A stretch of 10,614 nucleotides of DNA from DASSOY01 sp035776675 (GTDB taxonomy: Bacteria; Bacillota; Bacilli; Bacillales; DASSOY01), in the NCBI GenBank assembly GCA_035776675.1, contig DASTWO010000145.1:1-10614 (forward strand), read 5' to 3'. The notes under the pieces are model-generated. The model saw nothing but the letters and a program-made list of their open reading frames with translations. It searched no databases and had not been told where the DNA came from. Each line of letters opens with the position of its first letter. The first letter of the stretch is position 1. The translations under genes were made by a program, and so were the position numbers. Below are positions 1 to 5,668 of the stretch, piece by piece.

Positions 1-2427
1 AATCATGAATTCGACCCCGTACTCGAATACATCCATGCTCATTTCCCGTCCCCATACGATTTTCCCATTTAGCCTAAACTCAGTTCCCAAAACGTTTGTT
101 TCAAAACCGTAAACGATGCTTTGATGAGATCTCAATCTTAAATGGCTTATGAAACGAAGTCCGCCGAGTCCGATATCCTGAATCAACACTTCCGTTGAAC
201 CGAGCGAAAGGTCCTTCCCGCTAATGGACAAGATCGTCAATTGGGCGCTTAAAGACAAAGGTAAATCGATCCGATAGTACTGGCGTCTTTCCGTGGCAGG
301 AACGCTTTGTTGTGCGAGTTGAACAATATCTTTAAGAAACAATTGCCCCATTTCATCCCCTGAAATGGATTTACTGAACAGGTAACCCTGGATTTCATCA
401 CATCGGTACTTCTTTAGTAAATCGAATTGTTCCCGGGTCTCGACCCCCTCAGCCACCACTTTCTTTCTCAATCCTTTGGCCAGGTCAATAATAGATTTGA
501 CAATCACGGCATCCTCTTCATGACCTGTTATTTTCTGAACAAAGGAACGGTCGATTTTGATTGTATCCACCGGATAGTCTCTTAAGTAATGAATCGAGGA
601 ATACCCCGTACCATAGTCATCGAGAGCGATTCGCACCCCCATTTCCTTAAGCCTTCCAATCTGGTTTCCCACAACCTCAGCCGACTGTAACAAGGAGGAT
701 TCGGTTATCTCAATCTCAATAAATTCAGGTGAGACGCTATATAAATTCATGTAAGCTTCCATTTGATCAACAAGATTGTCTTTCAGGAAGTTTTTTGCTG
801 AGAGGTTAAGGGACAGGAAGGAAAAAGGAGTGCCTTCTTTCTTCCACTTTTTGATCTGTTCACAAGCTGTCCGAACCACAAATTCACTAATTTTCTGAAT
901 AATGCCGCTGTTTTCTTCTGCCAATGGAATGAATTCTGCAGGCGAAACCACTCCCCATGTGGGATGATTCCAGCGAATGAGCGCTTCCGCTCCCACCGCC
1001 TGTTGTTTTATAGCATGAATACGCGGTTGGTATTCGAGGTAAAGTTCTTTATTCTCAACGGCTTTCCTTAAGTCGGATTCCAGCTGAAACAGCTTAAATG
1101 ATTCAATATCCATTTGCGGCGCGTAAACCTGATAGTTCGCTTTCCCATATCCTTTGGCCCGACTCAATGCGTTTCTCGCATTTTTCACCAAATTGAGGTA
1201 GTCCTTACTGTCTAATGGGAATATACTGATTCCTATACTCGTGGTTACATAAATATCATATTTCTCGATATTCATAGGCTGCTGGGTAACATCTATTAAC
1301 TTTTGAGCCGTTTGATAATAATCCTCCAGCTTTTCCTGGCGTCGAATGAGAGTAATGAACTCATCCCCGCCGATACGGCAAACCACGTCGTTTTTCCCGA
1401 CAGTATTGATGATCTTTTCCGAGGTTCTTCGAAGAGCCTCGTCCCCGATTTCATGGCCAAATGCATCGTTGACACGATTAAGCCCATCCAGATTGAGATA
1501 AAACAAAGCAAAAATCTTATTCTCTTCCTGATGTTTGTCAATCCATTCCCTAATGGTTTCTCTTCCATAATAACGATTGGGCAGGTGTGTCAATTCATCA
1601 TAATAGGCCATCTGATGCAATTTGTGCTGCAAGGTCTTGGTTTCCGAAATGTCTGCCACGAAACCAACAAGTCGAACCAGATTTCCCTTGGAGTCCATGA
1701 TGGGAATCGTATGATCTTTGACCCATTTGAGTTTTCCTTTTGGCGTAACAATCCGGTAACTGTGTCGTAGGGTTTCTCCTTTCAATAATCTTTTTTGCCT
1801 GACCATAGCTTCGTCAAGATCCTCAGGATGGATCAGATTTTTCCAGGTATCTGTTTTAATATCCTCCGGTCCTATCCCATACAGGTCTGTGACGGCATCA
1901 GAACAGAAATCCACCGTATTTCGCTGCACATCTATTGCCCATATCGCAATGTCCAAATGATTGATGATATTCCTCATTTTCTTGATTGTTTCAGTAAAGG
2001 TTCTTTCCGTTTTCACCGATTCCGAAATATCTTTCAGAATGCTAACCATCCCCGTTATACTGGCATTCGCAGAAATGGGAATATGTAAGATCTGAACATG
2101 GCGTTCATTTCCGTCCTTGTGGTCTATCCTATCATCATATGTTTGAACTCTGTCTCGACCTTCCTGCTCAAAGCGATAGCGTCTCCTGATCTTTTCGAAA
2201 AGACCAGGCGGAATGTTCTTCCTTGAGAAACCCGTCAACTCCAATAGTCTTGAGTTGTAAATAACAGGTTCTCCATCCCCATTAAAGAGACAAACGGCAT
2301 CCGGGTGATTCTCAATTAACGAGCGAAGGGCCTCCTGCGATTCGATCGAACCGCTCTGAGACACATCGTGTACTGAAGACTTTGTTTTCAATAACCCCTT
2401 TTTTTTCATCAAATTCATCCAACTCAT
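1..2427 (-). CDS. PAS-PAS-GGDEF-EAL-PilZ cyclic-di-GMP turnover protein (3' end beyond window)
   Basis: The frame is open for 809 codons from ATG 2427 to the window edge, with no stop. A GGGGAGGG ribosome site lies about 11 nt upstream. Domains in order: PAS (about 30-140), PAS (about 150-265, ending in FVADISETK), GGDEF (about 270-435), EAL (about 445-695) and PilZ (about 712 to the end). No membrane segment or signal peptide is seen, so it is probably cytoplasmic. The signature GGDEF is intact at 353-357, but the first metal-binding Asp of the usual DLDxFKxIND motif is Asn312 and the RxxD inhibitory site reads GKND (344-347). The EAL site looks complete: E481, N541, E573, D603-D604, K624, E660. 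PilZ has RxxxR (R715-R719) and DxGxxG (751-756; Gly where Ser is usual). I infer mainly c-di-GMP phosphodiesterase activity tuned by PAS and PilZ. Its leader carries a c-di-GMP riboswitch. Domain calls are secure; net activity is inference. Confidence 0.93.
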   Translation of the reverse strand, partial: MSWMNLMKKKGLLKTKSSVHDVSQSGSIESQEALRSLIENHPDAVCLFNGDGEPVIYNSRLLELTGFSRKNIPPGLFEKIRRRYRFEQEGRDRVQTYDDRIDHKDGNERHVQILHIPISANASITGMVSILKDISESVKTERTFTETIKKMRNIINHLDIAIWAIDVQRNTVDFCSDAVTDLYGIGPEDIKTDTWKNLIHPEDLDEAMVRQKRLLKGETLRHSYRIVTPKGKLKWVKDHTIPIMDSKGNLVRLVGFVADISETKTLQHKLHQMAYYDELTHLPNRYYGRETIREWIDKHQEENKIFALFYLNLDGLNRVNDAFGHEIGDEALRRTSEKIINTVGKNDVVCRIGGDEFITLIRRQEKLEDYYQTAQKLIDVTQQPMNIEKYDIYVTTSIGISIFPLDSKDYLNLVKNARNALSRAKGYGKANYQVYAPQMDIESFKLFQLESDLRKAVENKELYLEYQPRIHAIKQQAVGAEALIRWNHPTWGVVSPAEFIPLAEENSGIIQKISEFVVRTACEQIKKWKKEGTPFSFLSLNLSAKNFLKDNLVDQMEAYMNLYSVSPEFIEIEITESSLLQSAEVVGNQIGRLKEMGVRIALDDYGTGYSSIHYLRDYPVDTIKIDRSFVQKITGHEEDAVIVKSIIDLAKGLRKKVVAEGVETREQFDLLKKYRCDEIQGYLFSKSISGDEMGQLFLKDIVQLAQQSVPATERRQYYRIDLPLSLSAQLTILSISGKDLSLGSTEVLIQDIGLGGLRFISHLRLRSHQSIVYGFETNVLGTEFRLNGKIVWGREMSMDVFEYGVEFMI

Positions 2428-2517
2428 AGCACTTGTCGCCCTCCCCTAAGGTTTAAATATGGTATTTCGTTTAATGATAATCTCACCACTTTCTAACAAA
2501 ACCGTATTTAGTGAATG

Positions 2518-2546
2518 AAAAAAATCCACCAGAAATACAGGTGGAT
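2518..2546 (-). terminator. Intrinsic terminator in the leader of the GGDEF-EAL gene
   Basis: On the minus strand a 7-bp stem (ATCCACC/GGTGGAT, 9-nt loop) is followed directly by six T residues. It lies between the c-di-GMP aptamer (ends near 2599) and the start codon at 2427, so it is the likely expression platform of the riboswitch. No other minus-strand gene ends here. Confidence 0.8.
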
Positions 2547-2598
2547 GTTTGTCCTTCACTTGGCAGGGCAAAGAAGTATGATGATGAAATGACTCCAT

Positions 2599-2685
2599 CC
2601 TTTTTCGGCAACCCGGCTGCCGGAAATTCCTCGGCCCGTGGCTTTGCGTCCCTGACTTTCGTACAGGTTTGCTATTATCGAAAGG
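2599..2685 (-). promoter_or_regulatory. Cyclic-di-GMP-I (GEMM) riboswitch aptamer
   Basis: Read on the minus strand, this has the ordered hallmarks of GEMM-I RNA. GCAAACC is followed by a CCTG/CAGG stem with a GAAA tetraloop (2669-2653), then the conserved GGGACGCAAAGCC junction, a second arm, and GGCAGCCGGGTTGCC (2621-2607). Outer strands CCTTT and AAAGG can close the P1 helix. It lies just downstream of a sigma-A-like promoter and upstream of a terminator and of a c-di-GMP enzyme gene, the expected genetic context. Whether ligand turns expression on or off cannot be read from the sequence. Confidence 0.9.
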
Positions 2686-2696
2686 TGATTACATGT

Positions 2697-2725
2697 ATTT
2701 TATACGCCTGACCTCTCAATTTCAA
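2697..2725 (-). promoter_or_regulatory. Sigma-A-like promoter of the riboswitch / GGDEF-EAL transcript
   Basis: On the minus strand, -35 TTGAAA (2725-2720) and -10 TAAAAT (2702-2697) are each 5/6 to consensus and 17 bp apart. The predicted start near 2690 falls just before the aptamer, so the RNA would begin with the riboswitch. Confidence 0.7.
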
Positions 2726-2729
2726 GATT

Positions 2730-2738
2730 TTTGTCGAA
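2730..2738 (+). promoter_or_regulatory. Putative Spo0A box
   Basis: TTTGTCGAA matches the Spo0A box core TGTCGAA exactly. It lies 4 bp upstream of the -35 element (2720-2725) of the minus-strand promoter for the c-di-GMP gene. A weaker second copy, TTCTTCGAA, starts 18 bp further on (2748-2756). Position suggests control of that promoter by Spo0A~P; the sign of the effect is unknown. Confidence 0.5.
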
Positions 2739-2882
2739 AATTGTTGTTTCTTCGAAAAACCATGAGTTTTTGTTTTAAAACCCATTTATGGATAAAGGTG
2801 CGTTATCAAAATGACACAAATAAATGTTGTACCAACAGTGAGATTCCACTGCTACTTGACCCATATAGAACAACCAGAACAC

Positions 2883-2907
2883 GTTTAAAAACGCGGTGTA
2901 AGGGAAT
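2883..2907 (+). promoter_or_regulatory. Sigma-B-like general stress promoter upstream of clpP
   Basis: GTTTAA, a 13-bp spacer, then GGGAAT fits the sigma-B consensus (GTTTAA, 12-15 bp, GGGWAW). It is the distal of two candidate clpP promoters, as in Bacillus subtilis, where clpP has an upstream sigma-B and a downstream sigma-A promoter. An AACGCGG/CCGCGTT inverted repeat (2890-2896, 2922-2928) brackets the -10 element. Confidence 0.65.
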
Positions 2908-2941
2908 CATGAAATAGGAATCCGCGTTAACATCCTTAACA

Positions 2942-2958
2942 TTTGACCTATCCTGACC
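2942..2958 (-). promoter_or_regulatory. CtsR operator of clpP
   Basis: On the minus strand the sequence is GGTCAGG-ATA-GGTCAAA, a heptad direct repeat with the 3-bp spacer of CtsR operators. One heptad is perfect; the other differs at its last two bases. It overlaps the -35 of the proximal clpP promoter, consistent with CtsR repression relieved by heat or protein stress. Confidence 0.72.
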
Positions 2959-2971
2959 TTATGTGTAAGAT
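2943..2971 (+). promoter_or_regulatory. Sigma-A-like proximal promoter of clpP
   Basis: -35 TTGACC (2943-2948; 5/6) and -10 TAAGAT (2966-2971; 4/6) are 17 bp apart. The -35 lies inside the CtsR box. The predicted start near 2978 leaves a leader of about 127 nt. Confidence 0.6.
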
Positions 2972-3017
2972 GAAAATGTAACCTAAACATTGAAATAGGA
3001 ATTTTCAAGAATGAAGG

Positions 3018-3078
3018 GCACGGTCGAACGACACCTACATATTTTTTCAAAAATGTACGCGCGGGTTCGGCACGGTGC
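3018..3078 (+). other. Possible stem-loop in the clpP 5' leader
   Basis: GTCGAAC (3023-3029) can pair with GTTCGGC (3065-3071), extended by GCAC (3018-3021) with GTGC (3075-3078). Inside sits a second small hairpin, TACAT/ATGTA (3036-3040, 3053-3057). The structure ends 11 nt before the ribosome site at 3090. It could affect mRNA stability or translation, but this is visual pairing only. Confidence 0.4.
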
Positions 3079-3104
3079 GAAAAACAATGAAGGAGGATTT
3101 CACG

Positions 3105-3704
3105 ATGCCATTAATTCCAACGGTCATTGAGCAAACCAATCGCGGAGAACGGGCTTACGACATTTATTCCCGCCTCCTGAAAGACCGGATCATTATGCTT
3201 GGAACGCCGATTGACGACAATGTCGCCAACTCGATTGTCGCACAATTGCTTTTCCTTGGCGCCGAAGACCCGGAAAGGGACATTTCTCTTTACATTAACA
3301 GCCCGGGTGGATCGATTTCAGCAGGCATGGCGATTCACGATACAATGCAACACATCAAGCCGAATGTTTCGACTATCTGCATCGGCATGGCCGCTTCGAT
3401 GGGGGCGTTTCTTCTTGCCGCCGGCGAAAAAGGCAAACGTTTCGCTTTACCGAACAGCGAAGTGATGATTCACCAACCGCTCGGCGGAACCCAGGGCCAG
3501 GCTACGGATATCGAGATCCACGCCAAACGGATTATCAAAATGCGCGAGCAATTGAACAAAATTCTTTCTGAGCGGACCGGCCAGCCGCTGGAAGTGATTG
3601 AACGCGACACGGACCGTGATAATTTCATGTCCGCCGAAGACGCGAAGAAATACGGCTTAATCGACGAAGTGATCGTCCAACAAGACGACGCCAAGAAGAA
3701 ATAA
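3105..3704 (+). CDS. clpP: ATP-dependent Clp protease proteolytic subunit ClpP
   Basis: This is a 199-residue serine peptidase subunit. It forms the tetradecameric chamber that works with ClpX/ClpC/ClpE ATPases to degrade regulatory and damaged proteins in the cytoplasm. The catalytic triad is intact and at standard positions: Ser98 (in GMAASMGAF), His123 (MIHQPLGG) and Asp172 (RDTDRDNF). The N-terminus MPLIPTVIEQ, which shapes the axial pore, is conserved. I chose ATG 3105 because AAGGAGG lies 8 nt upstream and the protein then aligns end to end with Bacillus ClpP; an upstream in-frame GTG at 3075 would add ten residues before the ribosome site. It looks monocistronic, with a strong terminator after it. 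Control is by sigma-B-like and sigma-A-like promoters and a CtsR box. Confidence 0.99.
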   Translation: MPLIPTVIEQTNRGERAYDIYSRLLKDRIIMLGTPIDDNVANSIVAQLLFLGAEDPERDISLYINSPGGSISAGMAIHDTMQHIKPNVSTICIGMAASMGAFLLAAGEKGKRFALPNSEVMIHQPLGGTQGQATDIEIHAKRIIKMREQLNKILSERTGQPLEVIERDTDRDNFMSAEDAKKYGLIDEVIVQQDDAKKK

Positions 3705-3724
3705 AGCCATTTGATAGACAGCAA

Positions 3725-3757
3725 AGGCTGCTGACATTGAGTCAGCAGCTTTTTTTC
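3725..3757 (+). terminator. Intrinsic terminator of clpP
   Basis: A perfect 9-bp stem (GCTGCTGAC/GTCAGCAGC, 5-nt loop ATTGA) is followed by seven T residues, starting 20 nt after the clpP stop codon. Confidence 0.95.
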
Positions 3758-3763
3758 TTTGGT

Positions 3764-4112
3764 ATCCTACAGAGAAAGCTTTCAAGACAAATAAAGGATG
3801 ACGAAATAGAGCGGTATAAGGCCGGTGGGATTCTTTCAATAACCTGTATTTTGATTATGTTGCTTCTTGGTGGTTGGCTTTTCTTATCTTCAACCAAACA
3901 AATTAAGAAACCTGAAACAGAAGCTCAAACAATCATAAAGAAAACAAAACAGAACAAAAGCAGGAGTTCAGTCAATCCTCGATGATGATCCATTGTACCG
4001 ACCAGAACGACCACCAAACGATGCGACGTAGAAAAACAAACATTCAATCAAAAAAAATAGCGGAGGAAGTTGGCTAAAACATCCCGTCGTCGTAATTGAT
4101 AAGTATATGTAA
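3764..4112 (+). pseudogene. Degenerate coding remnant with one possible transmembrane segment
   Basis: A plus-strand frame encodes a charged stretch, then a hydrophobic helix (ITCILIMLLLGGWLFL) and a Lys-rich tail, ending at 3985. No credible start exists: the only in-frame initiator upstream is a TTG inside the clpP terminator, without a ribosome site. From about 3939 the protein-like sequence continues in another frame (LDDDPLYRPERPP) to a TAG at 4029, and then in that same frame (SGGSWLKHPVVVIDKYM) to 4112. A frameshift in the A-rich tract 3936-3960 plus one nonsense change would explain this. The family is not recognised. The remainder, 4113-4367, holds only weak promoter-like sequences and an unused ribosome-site-like motif at 4274-4282. 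Confidence 0.35.
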
Positions 4113-4367
4113 CAGCCTGCTCATAACCAAGCTGTTGTTATTACGGCTTAAAATCCCATGTATCTTAAATACATTTTTACCAAAGTTAGGTCAAAATAAC
4201 CATTGCATTTTGATTATAAAATGATAGATTTGAATCACACCATGATTTACATAAATTACCCGGATTAACAGGTAAAGGAGGTCCGCCCATTATAAAGACA
4301 AGCCTGTATATGTGTAATAGAGTGATAGTGTGAGAGGGAAGCACACAATTTATTGGAGGTTGAATAA

Positions 4368-5093
4368 ATGGTTGCAAAACGAGTTTTGCTGTTGATGTCA
4401 ATGCTGATGATGATCGGAATGTCTTTTTCCTCTCTTTCAGTAAGTGCACACACTTCATCAGAAGGCGGTTGCGAACACTGTGAACATTCTCGGAGCACCT
4501 CACATAAGTTGAAAGACCCTCAGCTCAGAAATGCCATCATGCAAAAGATTCAATCTGTCTACAAATCGAGGGACGGCATATACAAAAAGGCAGACTTTAA
4601 ATGGAACGAAGCGGTCCAAAATGTATATGGAAAAGGCATGTCTACTATTGCCATTCCGTTGAAAGCCAATGCTCAATCATCAACAGTGAAGACGTATGTG
4701 AACGTAGCTTACAATGCCAACATCGAAGAATTTGGTCATTTTTCAATCATGCATCTTGAAAAAGCGAATGCGGATACGGACGCTTTCACCATGACCGTTT
4801 CTACCTTGCAAGGTGTAGAAGCCGCAGGAGTTTATATTGACGAGAATGGAAAAGCTAGTCCTTACCTGATCAACGATTCGGATGATTCGTCAGGGACCGT
4901 TCATACGGCAGGATATTGGCAAGATGTACAAGACTGTATCCAAGACAGTTGGAAAACGATGCCTGCCTGGACCAAATGGGTATGCGGCGCGGCTTGCGGC
5001 GGCTGTATCTTTGCAAATCCGTATGCTTGCGGCGGTTGCCTAGGTTGTTTAGGAGGATATGCGCTCGGTTGCATGGGAAAAAATATCGGTTAA
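4368..5093 (+). CDS. Secreted precursor with Cys-rich, bacteriocin-like C-terminal domain
   Basis: The 241-residue protein starts at ATG 4368, 7 nt after GGAGGT. Residues 1-27 are a typical signal peptide: KR, a hydrophobic core and a VSA cleavage site. A short His/Cys stretch follows (GGCEHCEH). The middle domain (about 48-175) is mixed polar with no cysteine. The C-terminal 55 residues carry eight cysteines, the last seven spaced C-x3-C-x2-C-x7-C-x2-C-x2-C-x7-C within a Gly/Ala-rich hydrophobic segment ending GCMGKNIG. A long leader domain followed by a compact Cys-rich hydrophobic tail resembles halocin C8-like bacteriocin precursors, where the C-terminus is released as the toxin. That is my best guess, not an established identity; a cell-surface disulfide protein is the alternative. 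No transporter or protease gene is adjacent. A weak promoter candidate is TTGAAT-N16-TAAATT (4230-4257). The next gene encodes a membrane protein. Confidence 0.88.
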   Translation: MVAKRVLLLMSMLMMIGMSFSSLSVSAHTSSEGGCEHCEHSRSTSHKLKDPQLRNAIMQKIQSVYKSRDGIYKKADFKWNEAVQNVYGKGMSTIAIPLKANAQSSTVKTYVNVAYNANIEEFGHFSIMHLEKANADTDAFTMTVSTLQGVEAAGVYIDENGKASPYLINDSDDSSGTVHTAGYWQDVQDCIQDSWKTMPAWTKWVCGAACGGCIFANPYACGGCLGCLGGYALGCMGKNIG

Positions 5094-5101
5094 ACTTGAC
5101 A

Positions 5102-5147
5102 AGAAGGGAGTCCTTTTGCATAAATTGTGTAAAAGGACTTTCTTTTG
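5102..5147 (+). terminator. Hairpin with T-rich tail between the Cys-rich gene and the membrane gene
   Basis: AGTCCTTTT (5109-5117) pairs perfectly with AAAAGGACT (5131-5139). The stem can extend outward to 5102/5146 with three G-U pairs, and the 3' side is T-rich. It starts 8 nt after the stop codon. It may end or attenuate transcription before the downstream gene, giving more toxin mRNA than immunity mRNA, or act as a 3' stabiliser. Confidence 0.6.
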
Positions 5148-5166
5148 TATGAAAGGAGAATAAGCG

Positions 5167-5409
5167 ATGGCGATTTCAAGAGGACGACTGATATACAATT
5201 TGTCTATTATTGTGATCAGCCTCGTCTTAGCAATCATCTTATATCCGAGTACAATCGCAGGCTTTTTAATCCTCGTTTGTACGATCGGAGTTTTCATGAC
5301 GCTTGATCGGATGTTTCCGTGGTCAAAGAAGAATGCAATGAAATTTTGCATTCCAATAGTTGTCATTTTCATGCTAATCGTAGCAGTTTCAGTAATAATG
5401 ACATATTAA
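5167..5409 (+). CDS. Small three-helix membrane protein, candidate immunity protein
   Basis: This 80-residue protein begins at ATG 5167, 8 nt after AAAGGAG. It has three hydrophobic segments: about 8-26, 28-46 and 58-79. A short basic loop (WSKKNAMK) separates the last two. There are no catalytic motifs and I do not recognise the family. It starts 73 nt after the Cys-rich secreted protein, in the same direction, with a terminator-like hairpin between them. Small hydrophobic membrane proteins encoded beside bacteriocin precursors are often immunity proteins, so that role is plausible, but it rests on context alone. No promoter of its own is obvious. Confidence 0.8.
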   Translation: MAISRGRLIYNLSIIVISLVLAIILYPSTIAGFLILVCTIGVFMTLDRMFPWSKKNAMKFCIPIVVIFMLIVAVSVIMTY

Positions 5410-5440
5410 AAACGGTACACGTAATTTCCACCTCGATAAC

Positions 5441-5634
5441 ATGTCGCGATGTCTCACCTTTACGCGGATCCGCGGTTCAAGCAATATGAGACTCATTAAA
5501 GCAGAACAGGCTACGGAAACACAGGTAAACCTTATAAAAAAACTGGCCAAACAAAAAGAATAGACGTAAAGGTACAAGAATTAAATAAAATCAAAGCCAA
5601 CAAACTCATCTTCGGGCTGCCATCCGCCAATTGA
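5441..5634 (+). pseudogene. Coding remnant of unknown family
   Basis: Two overlapping plus-strand frames look protein-like, but neither is a convincing gene. ATG 5441 to TAG 5561 gives 40 residues without a clear ribosome site. Another frame, open from 5500 to TGA 5632, ends in IDVKVQELNKIKANKLIFG followed by LPSAN and has no start codon. This pattern suits the frameshifted 3' end of a lost gene. It lies directly before the bidirectional terminator. Confidence 0.25.
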
Positions 5635-5636
5635 CC

Positions 5637-5668
5637 AAAAAAGCCTCTCCGTTACAGGAGAGGTTTTT
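5637..5668. terminator. Bidirectional intrinsic terminator between convergent units
   Basis: A CCTCTCC/GGAGAGG stem (5644-5650, 5657-5663; 6-nt loop) is flanked by six A residues on the left and five T residues on the right, so it has a U-tract in both directions. It ends the minus-strand crh operon right after the crh stop codon and protects against read-through from the plus-strand accessory genes. Confidence 0.9.

Larger units (their letters stand above)
2910..3002 (+). repeat. 12-bp direct repeat flanking the proximal clpP promoter
   Basis: TGAAATAGGAAT occurs at 2910-2921 and again, identical, at 2991-3002. The two copies are 81 bp apart and lie on either side of the CtsR box and sigma-A-like promoter. 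No known function is recognised. Confidence 0.55.

Noticed and set aside
2511..2711. Plus-strand 66-codon frame
   Set aside because: It lies opposite the c-di-GMP riboswitch and its terminator, has no ribosome site, and is explained by the RNA on the other strand.
2669..2917. Plus-strand 82-codon frame
   Set aside because: It spans the promoter, Spo0A box and sigma-B-like promoter, has no ribosome site, and its composition does not look like a protein.
3737..3763. TTG start for an 82-aa membrane protein after clpP
   Set aside because: The codon is in the loop of the clpP terminator and has no ribosome site, so only the downstream part is kept, as a possible remnant.
4189..4195. GGTCAAA as a CtsR site
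   Set aside because: It is only a half site; no second heptad lies at the required 3-bp spacing.
4186..4503. Minus-strand 105- and 77-codon frames over the start of the Cys-rich gene
   Set aside because: They are antisense to a gene with a clear signal peptide and ribosome site and have no features of their own.
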